NCBI RefSeq assembly: GCF_027853965.1
Contig: NZ_JAQGLB010000006.1
Span: 62,001-126,000, forward strand
Origin: Saccharopolyspora indica
GTDB lineage: Bacteria; Actinomycetota; Actinomycetes; Mycobacteriales; Pseudonocardiaceae
Reading direction: 5' to 3'
DNA: 64,000 nucleotides
How positions within the stretch are numbered: position 1 is the first letter of the stretch; every line of letters starts with the position of its first letter. Below, piece after piece: positions 16,323 to 24,770 of this stretch. The notes under the pieces were generated by a model. The model ran no database searches and was not told where the DNA came from. It saw nothing but the letters and a program-made list of their open reading frames with translations. A program made the translations under genes and the position numbers.

Positions 16323-17234
16323 GTGACTGGTCCTGCTGTGGTGATTCCCGCCGAGTACGCGGCCACCCACCACGACATCTTCGGTGACGGCCCTTGGCTG
16401 ACCGACTTGCCCGCGCTGGCCGAGCAGCGGCTGCAGGCGTGGGACCTGCGCCTGGACGGCGAGCCCCGCCACGGGATGGTGGCGCTGGTGCTGCCGGTGC
16501 TGCGCGCCGATGGCACCCCGGCGGTGCTGAAGTTGCAGCCCGTCACCTCCGACACCTCCGGCGAGCCGCTGGTCCTGCGGGCCTGGGACGGCCGTGGTGC
16601 GGTGCGGATGCTCGAACACGACCCCGGCTCGGGCAGCATGCTGCTGGAACGCCTGGGCCCGGCACTGTCGAGTGTGGACGATGATGATGCCGCGGTGGGC
16701 GTCATCGCCGGGCTGCTCACCCGGCTGCACGCCGTCCCGGCGCCTGCCGGGGTGCGCGCTCTGGGCGATATCGCTTCGGCGATGGTGCGCGAGACCCCGC
16801 AGGCCTGCGCGCGGTTGGAGGCCGGTGAGGCGGCGCTGCTGCGGCGCTGCGCCGATGTGGTCACCGACCTGCTCGCCGAGCCCGGTGACCGGCTGCTGCA
16901 CTGGGATCTGCACTACGACAACGTCCTGGCCGGCGGGCGCGAGCCGTGGCTGGCCATCGACCCGCAGCCGCTGATCGGCGATCCGGGCTTCGACCTGCTG
17001 CCCGCGCTGGACAACCGCTGGGAGCAGATGGTGGCCACCGGTGACCTGCCTGCCGCGCTGCGCCGCCGCTTCGCGATCCTCACCGACGTGCTGGGCCTGG
17101 ACCGGCGCCGGGCGGTGGGCTGGTCGTTGGGGCGGGTGCTGCAGAACTGCCTGTGGGACGTCGAGGACGGCGAAACCCGCCTCAACCCGGTGCAGACCAC
17201 CATCGCCGAAACCCTGCTGCCGCTGGGCCCGTGA
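16323..17234 (+). CDS. Aminoglycoside/hydroxyurea phosphotransferase (APH(6)-like) kinase
   Basis: A 303-residue protein of the APH_6_hur family. LLHWDLHYDNVL at 191-202 gives the catalytic Asp195 and metal-binding Asn200, and AIDPQP at 211-216 the second Asp. The family includes streptomycin 6-phosphotransferases and viomycin/hydroxyurea kinases, which inactivate antibiotics by phosphorylation, but many genomic members have no proven resistance role. The start is GTG 16323 with an AAGGAG upstream. The leader carries features of a translational attenuator. Confidence 0.85.
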   Translation: MTGPAVVIPAEYAATHHDIFGDGPWLTDLPALAEQRLQAWDLRLDGEPRHGMVALVLPVLRADGTPAVLKLQPVTSDTSGEPLVLRAWDGRGAVRMLEHDPGSGSMLLERLGPALSSVDDDDAAVGVIAGLLTRLHAVPAPAGVRALGDIASAMVRETPQACARLEAGEAALLRRCADVVTDLLAEPGDRLLHWDLHYDNVLAGGREPWLAIDPQPLIGDPGFDLLPALDNRWEQMVATGDLPAALRRRFAILTDVLGLDRRRAVGWSLGRVLQNCLWDVEDGETRLNPVQTTIAETLLPLGP

Positions 17235-17428
17235 GCCATCACGGCTCTGGCGGTGGTCAGAGCGCGTTGTCCTGATCGAGTTCGACAGCTTCGAGCAGGC
17301 GGTCGCCGCGTACGGGAGTGCGACTTCCGCATCGTCGAAGGTCTCGACTGACCGCGGTCCGGTCGGATCTTCGCTGAAGGACTCCGTCGGGAATCCTGAG
17401 GCCGGGCAGTCAACGGCGGTGGGATGCT

Positions 17429-18229
17429 GTGCGGATGCGGCAGATCACGGTGCTCGGCGGTTGCGGTGCCTTCCCGGAGCCGGGGCGCGCGTGCAGCGGT
17501 TTCGCGGTGGACTGGGAGGGCTACCGCCTGGTGCTCGATCTCGGCTACGGCACGCTGCCGCGCCTGCTGGTCCACTGGCCCGACGCTGCCGTGGACGCCG
17601 TCGTCATCACCCACGAGCACCCTGACCACTGCATCGACCTGCACGGGCTGTTCCGGATGCGGTTCTACGGCGACCCGGACCGACCGCGGCTGCCGTTGTA
17701 CTGCCCGCCCGGAGTGCTGGACCGGCTCAGCGGCCTGGAGCCCGACGTTGATCTGCGCACGGTCTTCCAGGTCCATCCGCTGCCCGGTTCCTACCGGGTG
17801 GGGCCGTTCGACCTGACCGGACTGCGGCTTCCCCACCACGTGCCCAACGCGGGCATCCGCCTGGACGCCGACGGGGTGGTCCTGGCCTACACCGGAGACA
17901 CCGGCCCGGACCCGCTGCTGGCCGAGCTCGGCGGTGATGCCGACCTGTTCATCGTCGAGGCCACCGACCGCCCCGGCGAGACCCGGCAGAGCAGGCGCAA
18001 CCTGATGACCTCCCGCGAGGCCGGTCACTGGGCGCGGCGCGCGGGTGCCCGCAGGCTGATGCTCACCCACTTCTGGCCGGGCACCGACCGGGTGACCGCG
18101 ACGGCCGCCGCGCGCGCGGAGTTCGGCGGTGAGGTGCTCACCGCCGAGGAGGATCTCGTGGTCGCGCTCGGCACCGGTCGAGCTGCCACCTGCGGCGGGC
18201 CGGGCGGTGGCGGGTTTCCCGGACGCTGA
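17429..18229 (+). CDS. Metallo-beta-lactamase fold hydrolase (RNase Z-like)
   Basis: A 266-residue MBL-fold protein. The metal site is THEHPDHCIDLHG (HxHxDH). Further ligands are expected in LPHHVPNAG, the Asp of AYTGDTGPDPLL and the His of LTHFWPG. The order and the N-terminal TVLGGCGAFP resemble RNase Z/phosphodiesterase-type members. The start may be GTG 17429 or ATG 17435. No clear ribosome site is present. Substrate unknown. Confidence 0.82.
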   Translation: MRMRQITVLGGCGAFPEPGRACSGFAVDWEGYRLVLDLGYGTLPRLLVHWPDAAVDAVVITHEHPDHCIDLHGLFRMRFYGDPDRPRLPLYCPPGVLDRLSGLEPDVDLRTVFQVHPLPGSYRVGPFDLTGLRLPHHVPNAGIRLDADGVVLAYTGDTGPDPLLAELGGDADLFIVEATDRPGETRQSRRNLMTSREAGHWARRAGARRLMLTHFWPGTDRVTATAAARAEFGGEVLTAEEDLVVALGTGRAATCGGPGGGGFPGR

Positions 18230-18337
18230 GCGGGGTGCCGCAGACCCCATCACCCCGGCCCTGGGCGGTCGCACCCGGCGGGGTCGGCTCGTCTCCCTGG
18301 TGAGGACGAACGCGCAGGCCGGGACCGGACGCCGAGC

Positions 18338-18454
18338 GTGCCCGGGCACGGGCTCTCCGGTGTCGTCGTCGAACCCGACCGGGCCCGGCTGGCCGACCTG
18401 GCCACGCGGTTGCGGGACGGCCGGCTCAAGCCCGCCATCGGCGCCGTGCCGGGC
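18338..18454 (+). pseudogene. C-terminal remnant of a zinc-type alcohol dehydrogenase/quinone oxidoreductase
   Basis: About 39 codons read GHGLSGVVVEPDRARLADLA then TRLRDGRLKPAIGAVPG. This matches the C-terminal segment of medium-chain NADPH:quinone oxidoreductases (a VEPD...L..L...V..GRL...V...FPL pattern). No Rossmann domain or start lies upstream, because the preceding sequence is the MBL gene. It sits in an otherwise empty gap and ends just before the convergent TetR stop. It looks like the scar of a deleted gene. Confidence 0.5.
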
Positions 18455-18461
18455 TGCGCGG

Positions 18462-19064
18462 TCAGCGCTGCTGCAGGGCTCGTTCGATCGCGCGGCGGGC
18501 CCTGCCCGCGGCTGCGTGGTCGTGCTCGAGCTGCATGGCTGCGTTGAGGGCCAGCCCGGCGGCGACGATCTCGAACTGCGCCTGGTCGACGTCGAACCCG
18601 GCGGGCAGCTCGCCGCTCGCCACTGCTGCGGTCAGCTCCGCCCGCAGCTGCGCCCGCCAGCGCGACCACACCTCGGCCACCGCGTCGCGGACCCGGCCGG
18701 GGCGGCTGTCGTACTCGGTGAGCGCCGCGGTCATCAGGCAACCGCCGGGCAGCAGCGGTTCTTCCAGGTAGTTCACGGAGTTCTCGCACACCGCGCGCAG
18801 CCGCCGCAGACCGGGCGGTTGCGCCAGCGCGGGTTCGACCACCCGGTGCCAGAAGTCCACGAAAGCCTTGTCCAACGTGGAGATCTGCAGCGTCTCCTTG
18901 GTGCCGAAGTGCTTGTGCACTCCGGACTTGCTCATCTCCATCTCCTCGGCGAGCCGTCCGATGGTGATGCCGTCCAGTCCTTCCTCGGAGGCGATCTCGG
19001 CGGCTCGTTCGAGGATCCGGCCTCGGGTGGCCTGCGCCTCGGCGGCGGAGCGTCGCGGTGACAT
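18462..19064 (-). CDS. TetR-family transcriptional regulator
   Basis: A 200-residue TetR protein. The N-terminal HTH ITIGRLAEEMEMSKSGVHKHFGTKETL includes the family's typical recognition-helix end, and the ligand domain has the TetR_C_6-like pattern VNYLEEPLLPGGCLMTA. It is divergent from the MBL hydrolase at 19157, and the 92-base region between them carries an imperfect 14-base inverted repeat. Autoregulation and control of the hydrolase are likely. The ligand is unknown. Confidence 0.88.
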   Translation of the reverse strand: MSPRRSAAEAQATRGRILERAAEIASEEGLDGITIGRLAEEMEMSKSGVHKHFGTKETLQISTLDKAFVDFWHRVVEPALAQPPGLRRLRAVCENSVNYLEEPLLPGGCLMTAALTEYDSRPGRVRDAVAEVWSRWRAQLRAELTAAVASGELPAGFDVDQAQFEIVAAGLALNAAMQLEHDHAAAGRARRAIERALQQR

Positions 19065-19072
19065 GCGACAAG

Positions 19073-19119
19073 AATAGCGTACGCACGTTCGCTATTGATT
19101 TGGTGAACGCTCGTACGCT
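19073..19119. promoter_or_regulatory. TetR operator region between TetR and MBL genes
   Basis: GCGTACGCACGTTC (19077-19090) and GAACGCTCGTACGC (19105-19118) are inverted copies with 12 of 14 matches. AATAGCG (19073-19079) and CGCTATT (19090-19096) form a second perfect 7-bp inverted repeat. The overlapping repeats fill the divergent promoter, as expected for TetR dimers. Confidence 0.6.
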
Positions 19120-19156
19120 AAATTCCGGTGCCGTCACCGAGAGCGAGGAGCGCTGG

Positions 19157-19939
19157 ATGCGGATGCGACGACTGGGCTGGGCCGGACTGGAGATCGAAGC
19201 CGACGGCCGGCGGCTGGTGATCGACTACGCGCGGGACCTCTCACCGCTGTTCCCGAAGTGGAAGCCCGGCCAGGCGCTGGCGGTGCCGAGCGGGACGGTC
19301 ACCGCCGCACTGGTCACCCACCTGCACCGGGACCACGCCGATGCGGCCGCGCTGGCCGACGTGCTGGCGCCGGGGGCGCCGGTGCTGCGGCCGGCACCCG
19401 GTCACGGCGACGAGGCCGACAACGTCACGACACTGCCCGCCGAAGGCGAGCTGGCCCGGCACCGGCTGGCCACCGAGGTCGTGGATGCCTGGTCCACCCG
19501 TGAGATCGGGCCGTTCCGCATCACCGCGGTCCCCGCCGTCGACGGGCTGGGCGACCCGCAGCTGAACTGGGTGGTGCAGGCCGGCGGGCGGCGGGTCTTC
19601 CACGGCGGCGACACGATGTTCCACGGCTACTGGTGGCTCATCGCGCGCCGGTTCGGCCCGTTCGACGCGGCGGTGCTGCCCGCCAACGGCGCGGTGGTCG
19701 ACGTGCCGCACCTGCAGCCGCCGAGCCCGCTGCCCGCCGCGCTGGACCCGCGGCAGGCAGCTGTGGCCGCGCGGATCCTCGACGCCCGGCACGCGGTGCC
19801 GATGCACTACGAGACCGGGCAACCGGACAAGGACACCGGCTACCTCGAATCCCCCGGCCCGGAGGAGGAATTCCGCACCCACGCCGCGGAGCGCGCCCGC
19901 GTGCTGGCCGTCGGGGAATGGCTCGACCTGTCCGCATGA
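19157..19939 (+). CDS. MBL-fold metallohydrolase (UlaG-like)
   Basis: A 260-residue protein. The metal motif THLHRDHADA appears after a GLEIEADGRRLVIDYA opening. FHGGDTMFHGY supplies a bridging Asp, and AVPMHYET the C-terminal His, typical of the lactonase/UlaG-like group. ATG 19157 has GAGGAG six bases upstream. A second ATG at 19163 is possible. It is divergently transcribed from a TetR gene with operator-like repeats between, so it probably degrades or relates to the TetR ligand. Confidence 0.83.
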   Translation: MRMRRLGWAGLEIEADGRRLVIDYARDLSPLFPKWKPGQALAVPSGTVTAALVTHLHRDHADAAALADVLAPGAPVLRPAPGHGDEADNVTTLPAEGELARHRLATEVVDAWSTREIGPFRITAVPAVDGLGDPQLNWVVQAGGRRVFHGGDTMFHGYWWLIARRFGPFDAAVLPANGAVVDVPHLQPPSPLPAALDPRQAAVAARILDARHAVPMHYETGQPDKDTGYLESPGPEEEFRTHAAERARVLAVGEWLDLSA

Positions 19940-19982
19940 GGTGAGAACGCCGCCGCACCAACGGGTTCAGGACGCCGTCGAG

Positions 19983-20546
19983 TCATCTCGCGCTGCGGGG
20001 ACCCGGCAGCAAGGAGGCGACCTCGCGGAACAGCTCCGCGGTGTCGCGGCTGCTCGCGGCCGGTGGGAGGGCGTCAGCGAGGGCGAGGGTGGCGAATCCG
20101 TGGGCCAGCGACCAGGCGGCGAGGGCGAGGCGCTCGGCGGCGGCCTCGTCCTGGCCCTCCGGCAGTCCGGCGCGCAGCGCTCGTGCCGTGCCGGCTCTGG
20201 CCGCGAGCAGGTCCGGATCCTCGGGGTGGCACAGCTCCCGGCGCTGCATCACGTCGAAGTGCACGGGGTGGCGCACCGCGAAGGCGACGTAGCGCACGCC
20301 CATCTCGCGCAGGTCGGGGGCGACGGCCAGCAGCTGTTCGGTGAGCAGCCGCTGGCCGTCGGCGGCCAGGGCGGTGAACAGGCCCGCCTTGTCGCCGAAG
20401 TGGTGCCGCGGTGCGGCGTGGGAGACCTCGGCGCGGCGCGCCAGGTCGCGCAGGCTCAGCTGCGCCGCGCCGCGTTCGCCGATCATCTCCACGGCGGTGG
20501 CCAGCAGCACCGCGCGCAGGTCGCCGTGGTGGTAGGGGCGGTTCAC
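19983..20546 (-). CDS. TetR-family transcriptional regulator
   Basis: A 187-residue protein. The opening NRPYHHGDLRAVLLATAVEM and HTH LSLRDLARRAEVSHAAPRHHFGDKAGL are typical of the AcrR/TetR_C_13-like class, with VAFAVRHPVHFDVM in the ligand domain. GTG 20546 gives the conserved start. Two matching palindromic operators lie between it and the divergent SCO6745-family gene, indicating that the pair forms a closed regulatory unit. Confidence 0.88.
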   Translation of the reverse strand: MNRPYHHGDLRAVLLATAVEMIGERGAAQLSLRDLARRAEVSHAAPRHHFGDKAGLFTALAADGQRLLTEQLLAVAPDLREMGVRYVAFAVRHPVHFDVMQRRELCHPEDPDLLAARAGTARALRAGLPEGQDEAAAERLALAAWSLAHGFATLALADALPPAASSRDTAELFREVASLLPGPRSAR

Positions 20547-20554
20547 ACCCCCGA

Positions 20555-20608
20555 TCTTGCCATTGACAAGTTCACGCGTCGAAGTCAATCTTGTCAGTGA
20601 CAAGATTG
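20555..20608. promoter_or_regulatory. Two tandem TetR operators
   Basis: The first site, TCTTGCCATTGACAAG (20555-20570), is imperfect. The second is a perfect inverted repeat of 11-base arms CAATCTTGTCA and TGACAAGATTG around a single G (20586-20608). Both share the TCTTGyCA-n-TGACAAG core. They occupy the 72-base region between divergent TetR and SCO6745-family genes. Confidence 0.8.
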
Positions 20609-20618
20609 GAGGTGTGCG

Positions 20619-21482
20619 GTGACCGAGGAGATCGCCGTCGCACGGCGGATGTGGTGGCTGCTGGAACCGGTCCACGCGGTGCTCTACTACGCGCCCGCGG
20701 CGTTCGAGCACGCCGGAGAGCTCGGCTACGCAGTCGACGAGCGGTGGCCGAGCTACTTCGCCTGGCGCGCCGCACCGCTGGGTGCCGTTGATGCCGGGAC
20801 GGTGGCAGAAGCCTTCTGCAGCTTCAGCCCGCGCATGGTCGCCGAGCACGTCCCGGCGGCCTGGGAGATCGCGGCACCGCAGCAGGTCCTGTCCGCGCGG
20901 CTGGCCGCGGTCGAGGACTTCTACCGGCCGATGCCCGGTGTCGCGGAGCTGGCCGAGGCCGCCGGTCTCGCGCGCCGGGCCGCGGAGTCCGCCCAGACGC
21001 GCGGTCGGGCGCTGGCGGCGGCCAACGCCGCGCTGCCCTGGCCCGATGAGCCGGTGCTCGTGCTGTGGCAGGCCGCGACGATCCTGCGGGAGCACCGCGG
21101 CGACGGCCACCTCTCGGCGTTGCGCGAGCACGGCCTGGACCCGGTGGAGTCCCTGGTGTCCTTCGCCTCCGTGCAGGCCGCACCGCCCGAGGTCTTCGCC
21201 AGCCGGGGCTGGAGCGACCAGCAGTGGGCCGCCGCGCGCGAACGCCTGCTCACCCGCGGGTTGGTGGCGGAATCGGGGCAGGCCACCGGGCGGGGCCGCG
21301 AGGTCCGCGACGCCGTCGAGCGCCGGACCGACGAACTGGCCGCCGAGCCCTGGCGCTCGCTGGGGGACGCAACCAGCACGCTCGCACGGCTGACCCGGCC
21401 GGTTCTGGAGTGGGCGGTGGGTTCCGGGGTGCTGCCGGTCAGCAGCACGCTGGGCATCGGGATGCGCTTCGGCGCGGCGTGA
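20619..21482 (+). CDS. SCO6745-family protein
   Basis: A 287-residue actinobacterial family protein recognised by the RRMWWLLEPVHAVLYYAPAAFEHAGELGY opening, FSPRMVAEHVPAAW, and a C-terminal winged-helix-like part (EVFASRGWSDQQWAAARERLLTRGLV). No enzyme motif is evident, and the C-terminal half could bind nucleic acid or a ligand. GTG 20619 has GGAGG six bases upstream. It is paired with a divergent TetR and two palindromic operators, so its level is tightly controlled. Biochemical role unknown. Confidence 0.8.
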   Translation: MTEEIAVARRMWWLLEPVHAVLYYAPAAFEHAGELGYAVDERWPSYFAWRAAPLGAVDAGTVAEAFCSFSPRMVAEHVPAAWEIAAPQQVLSARLAAVEDFYRPMPGVAELAEAAGLARRAAESAQTRGRALAAANAALPWPDEPVLVLWQAATILREHRGDGHLSALREHGLDPVESLVSFASVQAAPPEVFASRGWSDQQWAAARERLLTRGLVAESGQATGRGREVRDAVERRTDELAAEPWRSLGDATSTLARLTRPVLEWAVGSGVLPVSSTLGIGMRFGAA

Positions 21483-21941
21483 TCAGCCCCAGGTGAGGAA
21501 CCGGTAGTGCAGCCCGGTCTCCGACTCCAGCCAGGGCCCGGTCGAGTCCGGTTCGCGGTCGACTTCCGGGGCGTAGGTGTCGCCGTCGAAGCGTTCGCGG
21601 ATCTCGGTGACCACGATGCGGTCGGCGATGGGCAGCGCCGCCCGGTAGACCGCCGCGCCACCCATCACCCACACGTCACCGCTGGCCGCGGCCAGCGCCT
21701 GGGAGAGGTCGGTGAAGGTCTCCGCGCCCTGCTGCGGGGTGCGGGAGAGCACGAGGTTGCGCCTGCCCGGCAGCGGCCGAAACCGCGGCGGCAGCGATTC
21801 CCACGTGCGGCGGCCCATGAGCACCGTGGCTCCGGAGGTCACCGACCGGAAGTGCTTGAGGTCTTCGGGCAGGTGCCAGGGCATCGTGCCGTCGCGGCCG
21901 ATGACCCCGCCCGCCGACTGCGCCCAGATCAGCCCGATCAC
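21483..21941 (-). CDS. folA: Dihydrofolate reductase
   Basis: A 152-residue [30 protein letters not shown] holds the Trp and the active-site acid in the LPEDL helix, [13 protein letters not shown] binds the cofactor phosphate, and VMGGAAVY is the second nucleotide motif. It reduces dihydrofolate with NADPH, regenerating the folate oxidised by thymidylate synthase. GTG 21941 overlaps the thyA stop in GTGA, so the two enzymes of the thymidylate cycle are translationally coupled. Confidence 0.95.
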   Translation of the reverse strand: MIGLIWAQSAGGVIGRDGTMPWHLPEDLKHFRSVTSGATVLMGRRTWESLPPRFRPLPGRRNLVLSRTPQQGAETFTDLSQALAAASGDVWVMGGAAVYRAALPIADRIVVTEIRERFDGDTYAPEVDREPDSTGPWLESETGLHYRFLTWG

Positions 21942-22735
21942 ACCGCCACCGGTGCCTTGATGCCGGGGTGCGGGTCGTAGCCGTCGATGCTGATGTGCTC
22001 GTAGGTGTAGTCGAACAGGCTCGGCGCCGGTTTCAGGCTCAGCACCGGGAACGGCCGCGCTTCGCGCGCCAGCTGGGTGCGGACCTGCTGCTCGTGGTTG
22101 TCGTAGATGTGGCAGTCGCCGCCGGTCCAGATGAAGTCGCCGACGCCCAGGCCCACCTGCTCGGCGATCATGTGCGTCAGCAGCGCGTAGCTGGCGATGT
22201 TGAACGGCACGCCGAGGAACAGATCGGCGCTGCGCTGGTAGAGCTGGCAGGAGAGCTTTCCGTCGGCGACGTAGAACTGGAAGAACGCGTGGCAGGGCGG
22301 CAGCGCCATGCGCGGGATGTCGGCGACGTTCCAGGCCGAGACGATGATCCGCCGGGAGTCGGGGTTCTCGCGCAGGGTGCGCAGCACCTGCTCGAGCTGG
22401 TCGACGTGCCCGCCGTCGGGGGTGGGCCAGGAGCGCCACTGCGCGCCGTAGACCGGGCCCAGGTCACCGTCGGGTGCGGCCCACTCGTCCCAGATGGTGA
22501 CTCCGTTGTCCTGCAGCCACGTGACGTTGGAATCGCCGCGCAGGAACCACAGCAGCTCGTAGGCCACCGAGCGGAAGTGGACCTTCTTGGTGGTGATCAG
22601 CGGGAAGCCGTCGGCCAGCCGGTAGCGCAGCTGGTGGCCGAAGATCGACCGGGTGCCGGTGCCGGTGCGGTCGTCCTTGCGGGTTCCCGTGTCGAGGACG
22701 TGGCGGAGGAGGTCTTCGTACTGCGTGTCCGGCAT
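21938..22735 (-). CDS. thyA: Thymidylate synthase
   Basis: A 265-residue ThyA, close to the E. coli length. The catalytic Cys148 lies in [13 protein letters not shown], with the conserved [32 protein letters not shown] and [12 protein letters not shown] segments. It converts dUMP to dTMP using methylene-tetrahydrofolate, leaving dihydrofolate for FolA encoded next. The ATG start lies in a short upstream region facing the divergent GH5 gene. Confidence 0.97.
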   Translation of the reverse strand: MPDTQYEDLLRHVLDTGTRKDDRTGTGTRSIFGHQLRYRLADGFPLITTKKVHFRSVAYELLWFLRGDSNVTWLQDNGVTIWDEWAAPDGDLGPVYGAQWRSWPTPDGGHVDQLEQVLRTLRENPDSRRIIVSAWNVADIPRMALPPCHAFFQFYVADGKLSCQLYQRSADLFLGVPFNIASYALLTHMIAEQVGLGVGDFIWTGGDCHIYDNHEQQVRTQLAREARPFPVLSLKPAPSLFDYTYEHISIDGYDPHPGIKAPVAV

Positions 22736-22878
22736 GCCACGAGCCTAGACGAGCGGGGCGCGGCGCCCGGAGGGCCGTGGGTGGCCGGGGTTGTGCTGGT
22801 CACGTGGTTGGTCCGACCGACTCAACCATTCATGAATTATCTTCACATTCTGTGGTGGTTCCATTACCGTCGCCGTCC

Positions 22879-24069
22879 ATGACCCTCCGGCGCTTGACCA
22901 CCGCCCTGGCCGCGCTCGCCCTCACCCTGACCGCGACCACCACCGCCCACGCCGCCGACAACCCCCCTCCGCTGACCGACCTCGACGGCAACCCGCTCAT
23001 CCCGCACGGCTTCAACAACGGGCACAGCTCCAAGGACTCCCCCGACGCGATGCCCTGGACCACCCCCGCCGACATCGCCGCCGAAGCCGGCAAGATCGGC
23101 TCCAATTCGGTGCGCCTGCTCATCTACTGGTCCAAAGTGGAACCCGAACCCGGCCGCTACGACGAGGCCTACCTCGACGAGGTCACCGATCTCGTCGGCG
23201 CCTACGACCGCGCGGGCATGCACGTCGTGCTCGACATGCACCAGGACCTGTGGGGACCGGCGGTCACCGGCACCGGCCGCAACGGCGGCGCCCCCGCCTG
23301 GGCCTCGCACTTCGACGGCCTGCCCGCCAGCCTCCAGGACCCCTGGCCGCTGACCTACCTGCAGCCCGGCGTCATGCGCGCCTTCGACCACTTCTGGGGC
23401 ACCACCGGCAAGCACCCCGAACTCGCCGAGCACTTCACCGCCGCCTGGGCCCACGTCGCCCAGCGCTTCGCCGACGACGACCGCGTGCTGGGCTACGACC
23501 TGTTCAACGAGCCGTGGGGCGGCAGCGTCCCGTGGCCGTTCTTCGAGAAGGACTTCCTCGGCCCGCTCTACCAGCGCACCATCGACGCCATCCGCGAGGT
23601 CGACCCGGCCCACTGGATCTTCGTCGAGCCCCAGGCCTTCGGCGTCAACCAGGCGCTGATCGCCTCCTCGCTGCCCGAGCTCACCGACCCGCGCCCCGGC
23701 CCGCCGCGCCTGGCCTACGCCCCGCACCTGTACCCGCTGCTGCTGGACACCGGCCAGGCCTACACCGGCGTGACCCGGGCGATCACCCAGGACACCATGC
23801 GCAAGTGGTTCGCCGACAACACCGCCACCGCACGGCGGCTGGGCATGCCGATGGTCATCGGTGAGTTCGGCCTGGACGCCACCAGGGAGGGCTCGCTGGA
23901 CTACGTCGACGACGTGCTGGCCATGGCCGATCAGGCCGGTGCGGGCTGGTGGTACTGGTCCAACGACCCCGGCGGCTGGGGCCCCTACAACCCCGACGGC
24001 ACCTGGGCGCCGCTGGCCGACCACCTGGCCGCGGGCACCCGCTGCGCGCTCAGCTGCGCGCCTCGCTGA
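22879..24069 (+). CDS. Secreted glycoside hydrolase family 5 (endoglycosylceramidase-like)
   Basis: A 396-residue enzyme with a signal peptide ending in TTAHA-A. The TIM-barrel GH5 residues are visible: SVRLLIYWSKVEP, VVLDMHQDLWG, acid/base Glu211 in LFNEPWGG, HLYPLL and the nucleophile Glu329 in VIGEFGLD. The HQDLW and WYWSNDPGGWGP pattern resembles the GH5 branch with endoglycosylceramidases and other glycolipid or flavonoid glycosidases. ATG 22879 gives a proper signal peptide. The 3' end overlaps the convergent STAS gene by 20 bases. Confidence 0.87.
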   Translation: MTLRRLTTALAALALTLTATTTAHAADNPPPLTDLDGNPLIPHGFNNGHSSKDSPDAMPWTTPADIAAEAGKIGSNSVRLLIYWSKVEPEPGRYDEAYLDEVTDLVGAYDRAGMHVVLDMHQDLWGPAVTGTGRNGGAPAWASHFDGLPASLQDPWPLTYLQPGVMRAFDHFWGTTGKHPELAEHFTAAWAHVAQRFADDDRVLGYDLFNEPWGGSVPWPFFEKDFLGPLYQRTIDAIREVDPAHWIFVEPQAFGVNQALIASSLPELTDPRPGPPRLAYAPHLYPLLLDTGQAYTGVTRAITQDTMRKWFADNTATARRLGMPMVIGEFGLDATREGSLDYVDDVLAMADQAGAGWWYWSNDPGGWGPYNPDGTWAPLADHLAAGTRCALSCAPR

Positions 24070-24505
24070 CCGCCTCGGCGGCGCTGTCGCGGCAGGTGAA
24101 CCGCTCCGCCAGCCCGGCGATCACCAGCAGCCGCGCCACGACCTCGCCGGTGACCACCAGCAGCCCGACGCCACGGTGCTCGGCACGCCGCTGCACGTGC
24201 AGCAGCAGCTCCACCGCGGCGCTGCTGGCGAAGGTCACCGCCGAGAGGTCCAGCACCACCGTCTGCAGCGCCGCCGCGGTCAGCCGCTGCCGGATCAGCT
24301 CCGCCAGCCTGGGCACCGTGGCCACGTCGATCTCGCCGCCGATGCGCACCACCACGATGCCCGGCGCGGGCCACTCCACCGCCAGCCGCAACGCCGCCGG
24401 GCAACCGTGCCCGAGCGGCGGATCGCTGGGCGCCCGCGGCGCGACGATCGCGGGACCGCTGCCGGTCCAGGCGACCTGGCGCATACCGGATCTGGAGACG
24501 ATCAC
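24050..24505 (-). CDS. STAS-domain anti-sigma factor antagonist-like protein
   Basis: A 151-residue protein whose C-terminal ~100 residues form a STAS domain: IVVVRIGGEIDVATVPRL, then TVVLDLSAVTFASSAAVELLL, where the serine pair after FA corresponds to the phosphorylatable site of SpoIIAA-like antagonists. GTG 24505 has GGGGAGG upstream. Such proteins bind anti-sigma kinases to free a stress sigma factor. No kinase or sigma gene lies in the window, so its partner is elsewhere. Confidence 0.8.
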   Translation of the reverse strand: MIVSRSGMRQVAWTGSGPAIVAPRAPSDPPLGHGCPAALRLAVEWPAPGIVVVRIGGEIDVATVPRLAELIRQRLTAAALQTVVLDLSAVTFASSAAVELLLHVQRRAEHRGVGLLVVTGEVVARLLVIAGLAERFTCRDSAAEAVSEARS

Positions 24506-24770
24506 GCTACCTCCCCCTGAATTCGCGTATCGACGGTCCGACTTCGGCCACGGGCCCAGAACTCGTCGCTGCGCTTCACGCAAGAGGTGCGCCGTGGCGG
24601 CTGCTCAACCGCAACCCCCACCGTAAGAGCCACCGGCCAGCCCAACAAGGCTCACCACGTTCGTGTGACAACCGGGGTCGGAGTCGCCACCACCAGCGAC
24701 GCACAACCCCCACTCAAGGACACTCGCACCCCGAACGCGGCACCGCCGCCGGCCGCGCAGCGTGACGGGC

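Noticed and set aside
17244..17263. Six-bp hairpin after the aminoglycoside kinase gene
   Set aside because: GCTCTG/CAGAGC is too short and lacks a U-run, so it is not a convincing terminator.
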